DNA of 64,000 nucleotides from SIG603 sp963621245. GTDB lineage: Bacteria > Bacillota > Clostridia > Oscillospirales > Acutalibacteraceae. Made by a program: the position numbers and the translations under genes. The first letter of the stretch is position 1, and every line of letters begins with the position of its first letter. The stretch is from contig CAVFCW010000007.1 in assembly GCA_963621245.1 (NCBI GenBank), forward strand, positions 16,623 through 80,622, given 5' to 3'. This document shows positions 17,102 to 26,052 of this stretch, piece by piece. Under the pieces are notes generated by a model. It searched no databases and had not been told where the DNA came from. It saw only the letters and a list, made by a program, of their open reading frames with translations.

Positions 17102-18697
17102 TTACTTACCGAAAGCCTTTTTAAACTTCTTTACGTATCTTCCGCCGACTTTAAGCAGATATTTGCCTTCTTCTGATTTTGCGTAACAAAGAACAAGTAT
17201 GGTCGGTACGGTTACTGCACAAACAATAGCATGGAAAATCACGCTTATCCAGCCGAATCCCACAAGAACATTCTTGCAGATAAAGAAGTCAAGTGCTCCT
17301 ACTGCGCCTGTAACCAAAACGTTGAATGCAAGTTTTAAGAAATACTCGGAAACCTTGTATTTTCCCTTGAAACCGTATTTGTAAACAATAACCGGATCAA
17401 ACCACATGAGAGTTGTCCAGTCGGCAATTATCGTACCGATGAGAACGCCGTCTATTCCAAGTCCGTTTACAAGTGCAACGGAAACGACAATATTGATTAT
17501 CATTCCGGCAACGGGTCTGAACTTAGCCTGACGGAAAAGTCCCATAGTCGTTCTGAATTTTGAGAGAACAAGTCTGTAAGCGTAGGTGAAAATCTGGAAT
17601 CCCATCAAAAGCGCAAAAGGCTGATTTATGAGCCACTGGTCGCCTATCCAAACATTGACAAGCTCATCCGCACAAACAAAAACTCCCACGCCCGCAGTCG
17701 CACCGAGTATGGCGGTAATCAGGTTAATCGACTTAAAAATCTCGTACTCATGCTCGCCCTGATTGGAAGCGTGAAGATTGCCTATGCTGTGAGAAACAGA
17801 GTTGAATATCTTGCTGAAAAGCGTGCGTATGGTCGTGTAGAAAATATAGTAGTTGGAGTAAAGTCCGACATAATCGATACCGAGGAACATAGAAATAACT
17901 ATGTTGTCGGTAGCGTTTAACACGACTCCGTTAATCTTATAAAGAAAAAGTGCGCCGCAGTCCTTGAATATTCCAACGGCCTCCTCACGGCTTAATTTAT
18001 CGTCTCCCGCATTCTTTATGTAGGGATACATCTTATCGGAGAGTATTCCGCCGACAATATTCTGAAGAATAACCTCGGCAATCATAAAGAACACATAAAG
18101 TGTGAAGTTGGGGTAAATGAGAAGTGCCACAATCTGCACGAGTGAAATGCCCACCGTGAAGAAGTAGTTGATTATATTAAGCAAATATTCCTTTTGGTTT
18201 GCCTTTACTATCGCAGTCTTGTAAGCGAAGAACAGATAAGACGAAACATTCTTGAAAAGATAGAGGCAGAAAAGGAATGACATATTAATGCCGAGTTTCT
18301 CAAGCTTTCCGCCGTCCTTTATTATGTATGGCAGGAACGGAATGAGACACAAACCGATAATCGCAACCGCAATACCGATATATCTGTAAACCGTCTTATA
18401 GAACTTCATGAGAACAGCAATTCTCTTGTGGTCGTTCTCGGCTATCGGTTTGTACAGCTTATAAAGTATTGCGCTTCCGACTCCCAGCTCGGCAAGCGAG
18501 AGCATGGTAAGAACATTCGAAAAAAGTCCGTTTATTCCAAGATACGATTTTCCAAGAGTTTTGATAAATACGGTTCTCACCGCAAACTGCATGATAATCG
18601 TTATAAGCTGTCCGCCGATGCTGCTCGTAAAATTAAAAATCGTGTTCGTCAGTCGTGAGTTTTCTTTTCTTAACGCCTTTGCGTTCAATTTCTTCAT
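17102..18697 (-). CDS. Wzx-type polysaccharide flippase
   Basis: This 531-residue protein has about 12-14 hydrophobic helices and a start typical of the MOP superfamily Wzx/polysaccharide export group (NTIFNFTSSIGGQLITII). It would move the lipid-linked repeat unit across the membrane. It sits between the epimerase and, after a hairpin, the GNAT gene. A single flippase together with Wzy-like genes points to Wzx/Wzy-dependent assembly rather than an ABC export route. Confidence 0.9.
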   Translation of the reverse strand: MKKLNAKALRKENSRLTNTIFNFTSSIGGQLITIIMQFAVRTVFIKTLGKSYLGINGLFSNVLTMLSLAELGVGSAILYKLYKPIAENDHKRIAVLMKFYKTVYRYIGIAVAIIGLCLIPFLPYIIKDGGKLEKLGINMSFLFCLYLFKNVSSYLFFAYKTAIVKANQKEYLLNIINYFFTVGISLVQIVALLIYPNFTLYVFFMIAEVILQNIVGGILSDKMYPYIKNAGDDKLSREEAVGIFKDCGALFLYKINGVVLNATDNIVISMFLGIDYVGLYSNYYIFYTTIRTLFSKIFNSVSHSIGNLHASNQGEHEYEIFKSINLITAILGATAGVGVFVCADELVNVWIGDQWLINQPFALLMGFQIFTYAYRLVLSKFRTTMGLFRQAKFRPVAGMIINIVVSVALVNGLGIDGVLIGTIIADWTTLMWFDPVIVYKYGFKGKYKVSEYFLKLAFNVLVTGAVGALDFFICKNVLVGFGWISVIFHAIVCAVTVPTILVLCYAKSEEGKYLLKVGGRYVKKFKKAFGK

Positions 18698-18712
18698 TCT
18701 TTTGCCTTTCCT

Positions 18713-18750
18713 AAAAAACGGCGCGTCCCCTCACCAAAGCGCCTTTTTTG
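18713..18750 (-). terminator. Hairpin with T-run inside the polysaccharide cluster
   Basis: The minus strand has GGCGC, a 14-base loop and GCGCC (18720-18743), followed by GTTTTTT and preceded by an A-run. It sits in the 79-base gap between the GNAT and flippase genes, the widest gap in the first half of the cluster. It could act as a partial terminator that lowers expression of the distal genes. The stem is short, so strength is uncertain. Confidence 0.5.
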
Positions 18751-18776
18751 AAATTTGATAATCAACCGCATTTTGA

Positions 18777-19337
18777 TTATTTAAGCTTATTCTCCTTAAG
18801 CTTAAAATAAATTTTCGCCTTAACCCTCTTTAATCCCGCATTTTTCTTCCACTTTGCCATTCTTACGCTCGGGACATCATAACCCTTGAATTTGATAAAA
18901 TCCACCTTGACAAAACCGTTCTTTTCGGCTGTTGCCATGGCGGCTTTGTTCTTCGAGGATGTAGTCCAGAACAAAACGTCCGAACCGTAATTATCCGCCC
19001 ATTCCTCACAGGCGGCGCAAAGTCTCGATGCTATTCCGTTTCCAGCATACTCGGGCAAAACCGCAATATATCTCAGTGCGCAAAGCTTTTCACCCGAATA
19101 CCATTTTCCAGATTTTTCGGCGTCAACCGTCATGGTTCCTACTGCTTTATCACCGTCAAAAGCGCAGAAAACCGCACCGCCATCCTTAAGCCTCGACAAA
19201 AAGTCCTCTTTTTCCATGGAGTCGTTCTTGAAATCAAGTCCGCTCGCCGCATGCGCCTTGAGCATTATGTCTTTTATATCGGAATAGCTTTCCTCGGGCG
19301 AAACCTCTTTCACGGAGATTTTCTTTTTTTCAGCCAT
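18777..19337 (-). CDS. GNAT-family N-acetyltransferase
   Basis: This 186-residue GNAT protein has the acetyl-CoA binding segment PEYAGNGIASRL (motif A) with a preceding beta strand LRYIAVL. The family acetylates amines with acetyl-CoA. Its ATG shares one base with the stop of the ATP-grasp gene (TAATG), so the two are translationally coupled. In a polysaccharide operon it may acetylate an amino sugar or an amino-acid substituent. The target is unknown. Confidence 0.85.
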   Translation of the reverse strand: MAEKKKISVKEVSPEESYSDIKDIMLKAHAASGLDFKNDSMEKEDFLSRLKDGGAVFCAFDGDKAVGTMTVDAEKSGKWYSGEKLCALRYIAVLPEYAGNGIASRLCAACEEWADNYGSDVLFWTTSSKNKAAMATAEKNGFVKVDFIKFKGYDVPSVRMAKWKKNAGLKRVKAKIYFKLKENKLK

Positions 19338-20533
19338 TATTCTTTACCTATAACCTTTTTTATAAGCTTTTTAACCGCTCTTACTTTCATTCTCTTGTCA
19401 AAAACTTTTCTCGGCTCTGAATCCTCACCGTCATCCGTCAGGCAGAAATCGGCGGTCTCGATAAGGCTCTTAAATTCCTTTTTGCCGATAAAACCGTGAA
19501 GATAATCCTCCCAGATAACTTTATCGTTAACAAAGGTTTTGTCAAGCTTTATGTTGTTTTCTTCCGGAAGTTTTTCTCCTAAAAGAACGTCAGCCGCTAT
19601 CGACGGCAAATTGCATCCGCAAAGCGTGTAAACATAGCTCGGGCCGCCCGGTCTTAAATTAATCTCGCCGAAATAGATTTTTTCCTCGGAAACCACAAGC
19701 TCGAGATCGAACATTCCCACATAACGGATTTTTTTGAGAAAAGCGTTTATTTTATCCGTGAGTTCCTTTGTCAGGTCAGAGGCAACAAGCTTTCCCTTTA
19801 GGGTAACGCCCCTGTTAAAGGAAGCAATTCTCTCCTTTTTGATAACGGCTGGAATAAACGCACTCTCACCGTCTGAAACGCCGTTCATAACAATCTCGGA
19901 ATCTATTTTGATAAATTCCTGAAGCATAAACTTTGTGAGTCTGCCCTTTTTTCTTGTGGCGGCAATTCTCTTTTGGAGCTCGTTTTTGTCGGCGCATTTT
20001 CCGATGTCGGATTTTCCCGCATGAGCCGAAACAACGGGTTTCAAAAATACGGGATATTCTATATCCTCGGGAACAACCATATTTTCATCGGCTAAATCGA
20101 TTATTCTGCTCTTAAGCGACGGAAAACCACACTCCTCGGCAATTTTCGTCTGCACGTCCTTGCGCATAAAGTACTCAAGCTGGTGCTTTTCGTCCTCGCC
20201 CTTAATGAACGGCATGATGAAATTTTCACCAAGCTCCGCTCTTAAGCTGTCGGCAATGTAAATTCCGTGGTCGTCTGTCGGATAAAGAATATACGTCTTT
20301 GATTTATCCGTATATTTCGTCTTGATTATCTCTATGATGTCCTCGTCTTTTTTTGAGGGAATATCATAGACCGTCTCAATATATTTGCATGCTTTTACTA
20401 TCTCGGTGTCAAGTCTAATCGGAGCGTAAATCAAATCAACCGAATAGCCGCTTTTCCCGAGGGATCGCGCGGTGCTGATTGATGTGAGGTAATTTCTGCC
20501 GAGAAGTATTATTTTTATGTTTCGCTTGTCCAT
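19337..20533 (-). CDS. ATP-grasp ligase (paralogue A)
   Basis: This 398-residue protein has an N-terminal Rossmann-like pre-ATP-grasp domain (IILLGRNYLTS), a central ATP-grasp domain (YPVFLKP) and the metal-binding strand FGEINLRPGGPSY. ATP-grasp enzymes activate a carboxylate as acyl phosphate and join it to an amine or thiol. It resembles the carbamoyl-phosphate-synthase-like group often found near surface polysaccharide genes. With a UDP-sugar dehydrogenase in the operon, one reasonable role is amidation of a uronic acid or addition of an amino acid. It is paralogous to the next gene upstream and coupled to a GNAT gene. Confidence 0.82.
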   Translation of the reverse strand: MDKRNIKIILLGRNYLTSISTARSLGKSGYSVDLIYAPIRLDTEIVKACKYIETVYDIPSKKDEDIIEIIKTKYTDKSKTYILYPTDDHGIYIADSLRAELGENFIMPFIKGEDEKHQLEYFMRKDVQTKIAEECGFPSLKSRIIDLADENMVVPEDIEYPVFLKPVVSAHAGKSDIGKCADKNELQKRIAATRKKGRLTKFMLQEFIKIDSEIVMNGVSDGESAFIPAVIKKERIASFNRGVTLKGKLVASDLTKELTDKINAFLKKIRYVGMFDLELVVSEEKIYFGEINLRPGGPSYVYTLCGCNLPSIAADVLLGEKLPEENNIKLDKTFVNDKVIWEDYLHGFIGKKEFKSLIETADFCLTDDGEDSEPRKVFDKRMKVRAVKKLIKKVIGKE

Positions 20534-20558
20534 TTTTTGCCTTTCACAAGGAATTTTC

Positions 20559-21728
20559 TTAAAGCTTAGCTTTCATTTCTTCCAGTCTGAAATATTTTCC
20601 GGGTCTTTTGTCGCTCTCACAGCGCATAAATCCGTACTCTGTCTTATCGACAAGCTTTCTGTACTCGTCCTTAGTCATTCTTCCGTGAGAATATTCGTCA
20701 AGCGCAATTCTCTCGTTCACAAGCTCCAATGGTTTTACCTCGGTTTCCTCGTGCACGTATTTTCCGTGAAGAGCGTCATCTAACATTTTCGCAAAGTTGG
20801 CTCCGCCCAAATAGAAGGCATAGCCCGAAGCGCCCTGACGCAAATTGAGCTCGTTAAAATAAAGCTTGCCGTTCGCTTTTATGATGTCGATGTCGAAAAT
20901 TCCCGTGAAATGAAGACTCTCTATAAATCGTGTGAATGCGTCTTTGTACTCGCCGTACTTTGAAAACGGCACAAGTCTTCCGACAACGGTAACGCCCGAG
21001 TGCGAGCCAGAGCCGCCCACTGCCATCTCGTACATTCCCGGAATACGCACACTTTTACCGTCCGAGAAACCGTTGAAGCAAAGCTCCTCTTCAATCGGCA
21101 AAAGCTCCTCCAAGAGCATATCGCAGTCGGCAAGCTTAGCCGCACCGGCAACAAGTTTTCTCACTTCTTCGATGTTGTCGCACTTTCCCATAAAGTCCTT
21201 GCGGTTTGGAATCGGCAAGGACGGCTTGACGAAAACGGGAAAACTTACATCGCCCGCACCCGGTAAAGTAAATTTACCGTCCTCGATTGTAACGGAAACA
21301 CACTTTGCGACATTAAGTCCGGCTTTTTCGGCAAGCTTTTTCTGAAAGCCCTTGTCCATAAGGCGTTTCACTGCGCCCTGTTTATCTTCTGCGTTTGGCA
21401 TGAGAAAATCTTTTTTGAGAGTGTCGTAGTACATGTCTATCGTCTCTGCCGAAAAATCGTCCGTGGGAAGAATAAGCGTTTTTTCGCCCTTTGTCACGCA
21501 CTTTTTCTTCAGAAACTCCACAAGCGACTCCCTGTCTTTCTCAGAAATAAAAGCGTGCTTTATCACGTATTTGCTTTTAAACTGCGGAGCAATTTTCTGC
21601 CAAGATATCGGTTTTGGCAATTTTTTCACCGTTTTAACCGATATAACGTCATATCCCACCTCGCCTATCGCTCTGGTCATGCCGAGAAGCGAGGTAGAAA
21701 CTCTGCCTATAACAACTGCTTTTGACAT
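20559..21728 (-). CDS. ATP-grasp ligase (paralogue B)
   Basis: This 389-residue protein has the same layout as its downstream neighbour: an N-terminal Rossmann-like part (VVIGRVSTS), an ATP-grasp core (FPVFVKP) and YFNELNLRQGASGY, where the E and N residues bind metal. The two are clearly paralogues but diverged, so they probably join different donors or acceptors. It lies between the second ATP-grasp gene and the glycerophosphotransferase gene. No amino-acid-specific motif was recognised. Confidence 0.82.
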   Translation of the reverse strand: MSKAVVIGRVSTSLLGMTRAIGEVGYDVISVKTVKKLPKPISWQKIAPQFKSKYVIKHAFISEKDRESLVEFLKKKCVTKGEKTLILPTDDFSAETIDMYYDTLKKDFLMPNAEDKQGAVKRLMDKGFQKKLAEKAGLNVAKCVSVTIEDGKFTLPGAGDVSFPVFVKPSLPIPNRKDFMGKCDNIEEVRKLVAGAAKLADCDMLLEELLPIEEELCFNGFSDGKSVRIPGMYEMAVGGSGSHSGVTVVGRLVPFSKYGEYKDAFTRFIESLHFTGIFDIDIIKANGKLYFNELNLRQGASGYAFYLGGANFAKMLDDALHGKYVHEETEVKPLELVNERIALDEYSHGRMTKDEYRKLVDKTEYGFMRCESDKRPGKYFRLEEMKAKL

Positions 21729-21742
21729 TTTTCTTGCTCCTG

Positions 21743-22921
21743 TTATCTTTCTTCGTCCAAAAGTCCCGTCTTTTGCAGAACTCTCAGGCTGTTCTTGTTA
21801 TCGTTGTGGTAATTAATAAATTTATTGAGCGTTCTTCTCTCCTCTGCGCCCTTGTCGATTCCGTTTGCGATGTCGTCGAGCCAAGCCAAAAGCTCATCCG
21901 TCTTTCCGATGTGAACTCCCGGCATCAAAAGCTTGACGTTCTCGAAAGCAAATCCCGGCTTTTTGCCGTACTCCTCAAAATCGTCATAGATGAACGCAAT
22001 CGGACGATCCAAAAGCATAAAGTCCGTGAAAACGGAAGAATAGTCCGTGAGCATTGCGTCAACTCCGCCGATTAAATGGTAGAGCGAACATTCTGCCGGC
22101 AAATCGTTGTCGCCGAAAACCTGAATGTTGGAGTAATCCACCTCATAAATCGCACCGTGTCCGAGAAGATGCGGATGAAGCTTGATTAAAAGAACGATGT
22201 TGTTTTTCTTGAGGTTCTCGTTAAGCTCACTTAACTCTTCCTTTTGCACAACGGGAATACCGAGAGAATAGAACTTTCCGTCCTTATCGCCCGTTGACTC
22301 GTCGGCATGGAAAGTCGGCATCCAGATAACTGTCTTGCAGTTCGGATTTGCCTTAACCTTAGGAAGATTATCAAGGCACATTCTCTCCTTGCCCTCAAAC
22401 ATAAAATCGTTTCTCGGCAAGCCCGTTGTAATCATTTTGGAAGGTGCCATTCTGAATCGAGAACAAATTCTATATCTGTAAAAATCAGAGGTAACAGTGA
22501 CAAAATCAGCAAAATTCTCAGAATAATCGTGATCCATCGGGCCCTTTATTCCCATGCCGTGCCAAATAAGCGTAACTTTCTGCTTTTTTGTTCTCACATT
22601 TCCGAAAAGCATATGCGAGCGATAGATTATCGTGCTCTTGCAATACTCGATAAGTCCCTTCACGGATTTTTTTGAGTAAAATTCAACGCCGGGATATTTG
22701 ACCTTCAACTTTTCGGGATTGCCGTTTACAAGCCACACCGCATGATATTTTTTATCAAGCCCCTGTCGCAAAAATTCCTCGTACAAAGCTCTTCCGTTAT
22801 CGGAAAAATCAGGTTTTGAATAAAAAAGCACCTGATTTTCTTTTTTCGGAACGATTCTATCGACAAGGCTTATCGCTATTAGTCCGAGATTATGCTTTAA
22901 TCCCATTTGATTATGCATCAT
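21743..22921 (-). CDS. CDP-glycerol glycerophosphotransferase-like (TagB/TagF family)
   Basis: This protein of about 392 residues belongs to the family that transfers glycerol phosphate (or another polyol phosphate) from a CDP donor. It has WHGMG near residue 121, KLHPHLLGHG, and TDYSSVFTDF near the C-terminus; the WHG and KLHP histidines are the conserved catalytic ones in TagF. It pairs with the TagD-like gene of this cluster. The start is ATG 22921 with GGAG nine bases upstream, overlapping the end of the polymerase gene; TTG 22936 is less likely. It may prime or decorate the glycan with polyol phosphate rather than build a full teichoic acid, since only one such gene is present. Confidence 0.88.
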   Translation of the reverse strand: MMHNQMGLKHNLGLIAISLVDRIVPKKENQVLFYSKPDFSDNGRALYEEFLRQGLDKKYHAVWLVNGNPEKLKVKYPGVEFYSKKSVKGLIEYCKSTIIYRSHMLFGNVRTKKQKVTLIWHGMGIKGPMDHDYSENFADFVTVTSDFYRYRICSRFRMAPSKMITTGLPRNDFMFEGKERMCLDNLPKVKANPNCKTVIWMPTFHADESTGDKDGKFYSLGIPVVQKEELSELNENLKKNNIVLLIKLHPHLLGHGAIYEVDYSNIQVFGDNDLPAECSLYHLIGGVDAMLTDYSSVFTDFMLLDRPIAFIYDDFEEYGKKPGFAFENVKLLMPGVHIGKTDELLAWLDDIANGIDKGAEERRTLNKFINYHNDNKNSLRVLQKTGLLDEER

Positions 22922-24125
22922 ATTTGTCTTCTCCAAGCAAGATTGATTTTTTTATGCCGACACCGCCTGCGGCAAGTCCCAGAAACATAAAGAAGTAATA
23001 ATCCGTAAATAATGTATTTGAATACATAAGCGCAACAAAACCTATGCAGAAAAACATCTGAACGAGGTCTCTTGCCGCTTTCTCTCTCTCCGTGAATATC
23101 TTTATGACAGGCAAACAAAGTGCCACAATAGCACAAATTCCTATCGGATAACCGAACGTTAACACAAGATCATAGAAAAACTGGTGCGGATAAGGGTGAT
23201 TGTTCATAGCTGAAACCGCTCCCCTTATTCCCCAACCGCTTATCGGCTTTTGATTGATGAGCATTCTCACCGTGGTGTAGAGATCTCCTCTGCCGGAATC
23301 GTGGCTGACAAACTGTCCCGTGAGGAAAAGTCTGAGTGTTCGGCTTGTTATGCCCATGGATTTCAAGAGCGCATAAATCTCGTTTCCGAAAGAAAGCACG
23401 GCACAAACCGCCAAAACGGCAACCGCAAGCAAAATGGAGTATTTAACGCTCACTTTTGCGTTCTTCACATTAAAGAAGATTTTCAAAATGACAAACGCCG
23501 CAAAACAGACAAGCGCGCCTCTCGAACCGTACATAAACAGCATGTAAAACTCAATTATCACAAACGCAAAGTGAAGAAGAGTTTTGTTTCCGTTCACGCC
23601 TTCATTGAAGTGAATGCACATAACGGTAAGAACGGCATAGGAAAAATGCAGATTATAAAGATCGTCGGTAGTTCCTGCCATATCCAGTATGAGAACCGCC
23701 AATATTATCCAAGAGAAAAATCTCAACTGATTATAGAATATTTCTTTATTCTCAATAAAGGTGATAAACACGGCAATAGGCACGCACACCCCTAAGGTAG
23801 TGCCTGCCCAGCCCGTAAGCCGTGAAAAAGAAACCCCCACAAAAAGGCTGTAAGCGTAAGCTAAACCCGCCACCGCCTCCGAGAGTATCAGTACCGACCA
23901 ATTTCTTCTGTTAAAATACATAAGGCCTCTTAAAAGAAAATAAAGAAGCACAAGGGCAATGCCCACACGCATAAGCTTAAGGGGCGTTCCGCCAAGGCCG
24001 AAAACATCCTGAACCATGGAGTTCACTGCGTCAAAAAGCAAATACATGCACACAAAAAGTCCGAGGTTCTTGTCCTTTTCTTTTTCGTCAAGCCTAAAAA
24101 AATCCGTAATTAATTGTATCGTCAA
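22911..24125 (-). CDS. O-antigen polymerase (Wzy)-type membrane protein
   Basis: This 404-residue protein has about ten membrane helices. It carries the Wzy_C-like loop with GSRGAL, followed by a long extracytoplasmic region containing HDSGRGDLY and GWGIRG and an H-P-H-Q segment (HPYPHQFFYD), a pattern common to O-antigen ligases and polymerases. It would polymerise flipped repeat units. It lies between the GT4 and glycerophosphotransferase genes, with an overlap at its 3' end. It is the better polymerase candidate of the two in the cluster. Confidence 0.82.
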   Translation of the reverse strand: MTIQLITDFFRLDEKEKDKNLGLFVCMYLLFDAVNSMVQDVFGLGGTPLKLMRVGIALVLLYFLLRGLMYFNRRNWSVLILSEAVAGLAYAYSLFVGVSFSRLTGWAGTTLGVCVPIAVFITFIENKEIFYNQLRFFSWIILAVLILDMAGTTDDLYNLHFSYAVLTVMCIHFNEGVNGNKTLLHFAFVIIEFYMLFMYGSRGALVCFAAFVILKIFFNVKNAKVSVKYSILLAVAVLAVCAVLSFGNEIYALLKSMGITSRTLRLFLTGQFVSHDSGRGDLYTTVRMLINQKPISGWGIRGAVSAMNNHPYPHQFFYDLVLTFGYPIGICAIVALCLPVIKIFTEREKAARDLVQMFFCIGFVALMYSNTLFTDYYFFMFLGLAAGGVGIKKSILLGEDKYDA

Positions 24126-24135
24126 GCCATAGTCC

Positions 24136-25260
24136 TCATCTGTTAACCGAGTCCGTGTAAAATTTCTCTATCTTTGAAATAATCTCGTCCTCATAGAAAT
24201 CCTTTGCGGTCTCTATGCAGTTTTTCGATATTTCGGCGTAGTTATCGAGTATAAGCATGAGCTTTTCGGCAATCTCCGATGGATTTTCGCAGTCAACGGA
24301 ATAACCTATCTCGCCGTCGGGACGAACCCTGTCAAAGCCCTGTCCTCTCGTGTAAACAACGGGAAGGCCTCTGCTTATAGCCTCGGCGTAAACTCTGCCG
24401 AATGTCTCGATTTTTGACGGAAGAAGGAAAATATCGCTCTTTTCGTAAACTTTAATCAGCTCCTCTGGTTTCATAAACGGAAGAATATTCACAAAATCGA
24501 TTCCGCTTATTTTCTCAAGCTCCTCTTTATCCTCCACCGCACCGACTACGGTCAAATCGGCGTCAAGTCCCTTATCCCGTAAAATTCTCACTGCCTCGAT
24601 TGCGTTAGGAATTCTCTTAACCTTGTTTATTCTTCCCACAAGAAGAATATGAACCTTATTTTCCTCACGCAGAGCTTTTCTCGGCTCTGCCTTATGCTCC
24701 TCCCAGAATGTCTCAAGAGGATTTCCGATTACAACGCTCTTTTTCTCAAACTCCGCCCTGTATTTTTCGGGGACAAATTTCTCAAAAAACTCGTCCTTAT
24801 GGCATCCTGACAAAAAGAGTATTCCGCTTGATTCTTTTGCGTTGTTCACGGCAAGCTTGTGGAAAAACGGAAGTCTTATAAATCCTATAAGATCGGTTGT
24901 TCTGCATGATACAACATACTTTAAGCCGTATTTTTTCTTAATTCTTCTTGCGGTAAAGCCGCTGCCCACCATAAGGTGAGCGTGCATAAGGTCAAAATCT
25001 TTGGGATTGTATGCTTTTAGAAGCGCCTTTTCGGTTTTAGCCTGTCTCGGAAAGAAAAGTTTTCTGTCGTTTTCGCCGAAACACTCCTCGTGAACCACGT
25101 CCTTGTCGAGAATTGCCGCTTTAAACTTTTCCGCAACGGGTGCGCCGTACTTTGCGGCGTTAAAAACCTTTACGGTGTGACCTCTTTTTGTGAGAGCGTC
25201 TTTTTGCTGTTTATAAAGAAGCGCCTCGTGGTAATAGGTGCAAAGATAGAGAATTTTCAT
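24136..25260 (-). CDS. Family 4 glycosyltransferase (GT-B fold)
   Basis: This 374-residue cytoplasmic enzyme starts MKILYLCTYYHE. It has the C-terminal GT4 features LLVGRINKVKR and the E-x7-E motif in KIETFGRVYAEAISRGLP. It would add a sugar from a nucleotide donor to the lipid-linked repeat unit. A longer reading frame extends upstream to 25362, but it would overlap the GT2 gene. The ATG at 25260 with AAGAAG just upstream fits the GT4 N-terminus. Donor and acceptor are unknown. Confidence 0.88.
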   Translation of the reverse strand: MKILYLCTYYHEALLYKQQKDALTKRGHTVKVFNAAKYGAPVAEKFKAAILDKDVVHEECFGENDRKLFFPRQAKTEKALLKAYNPKDFDLMHAHLMVGSGFTARRIKKKYGLKYVVSCRTTDLIGFIRLPFFHKLAVNNAKESSGILFLSGCHKDEFFEKFVPEKYRAEFEKKSVVIGNPLETFWEEHKAEPRKALREENKVHILLVGRINKVKRIPNAIEAVRILRDKGLDADLTVVGAVEDKEELEKISGIDFVNILPFMKPEELIKVYEKSDIFLLPSKIETFGRVYAEAISRGLPVVYTRGQGFDRVRPDGEIGYSVDCENPSEIAEKLMLILDNYAEISKNCIETAKDFYEDEIISKIEKFYTDSVNR

Positions 25261-25261
25261 G

Positions 25262-26035
25262 TTATTTCTTCTTTCCGATATAAACTCTTTTCCAGACCGC
25301 AAGGAATGCATACCGCACAAAGCAGTAAATGCTGAACGGCAAACTGAGCTTTTCAATCTCACGGTATAACTGCCAAATTCCCTTCACCGCCTTGAATTTG
25401 TTGCTCGAGAGCGAATTTGCCGCACGGCGGTATTTTGCCAAAACCTCGTCTATGCCGAAGCAGTCGTTTCCCGCCTTCAAAACCTGAAGCCATGTGGCGG
25501 CGTCCTGACGGCGGCGAAGATTCGGCATGTGAAGCAGACTTTTATCGACTATATTCGTATCCGCCATAATTCCGACCGTCTGCAAAAGATTGTTTGTGAG
25601 AAAGCCGACATAATCAACCTTTGACAGCATGTGAACCTCTTTGTTAAGACTGTTTCCGCTGTCGTCTATAACCTCGTAGGAGGCGCAAGAAAAGCCCGCC
25701 TTGTTTTTCAGCATGAAATCCACCTGTTTTTCAAGCTTTTCGGGATACCAGATGTCGTCGGCGTCAAGGTAAGCGATAAATCTACCCTTTGATTCGTCAA
25801 GCGCTCTGTTTCTAGCCTTTGCGGCACCGCCGTTTGTTTCCTGACGGAAAAGCTTAACTCTCGGCTCGCTCTCGGCTATTTTCTCAACCTTCTCACAGGT
25901 TGAGTCGCCCGAGCAATCGTCTACGATTATCATCTCCCAGTCCTTGTAGGTCTGAGAAATTACGGATTGTATGGTTTCCTCGATATATTTTTCGCTGTTA
26001 TATGACGGTGTGATTATGCTGACAAGCTCGGGCAT
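25262..26035 (-). CDS. Family 2 glycosyltransferase (GT-A fold)
   Basis: This 257-residue enzyme has the GT2 start VSIITPSYNSEKYIEET, the first acidic site VDDCSGDS and the metal-binding YLDADDIW. It would transfer one sugar to the growing lipid-linked repeat unit at the cytoplasmic face. It is one base from the GT4 gene, so the two are coupled. Length and motifs are complete. Sugar specificity cannot be read. Confidence 0.9.
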   Translation of the reverse strand: MPELVSIITPSYNSEKYIEETIQSVISQTYKDWEMIIVDDCSGDSTCEKVEKIAESEPRVKLFRQETNGGAAKARNRALDESKGRFIAYLDADDIWYPEKLEKQVDFMLKNKAGFSCASYEVIDDSGNSLNKEVHMLSKVDYVGFLTNNLLQTVGIMADTNIVDKSLLHMPNLRRRQDAATWLQVLKAGNDCFGIDEVLAKYRRAANSLSSNKFKAVKGIWQLYREIEKLSLPFSIYCFVRYAFLAVWKRVYIGKKK

Positions 26036-26052
26036 TTAAAACTTCCTCTCAA

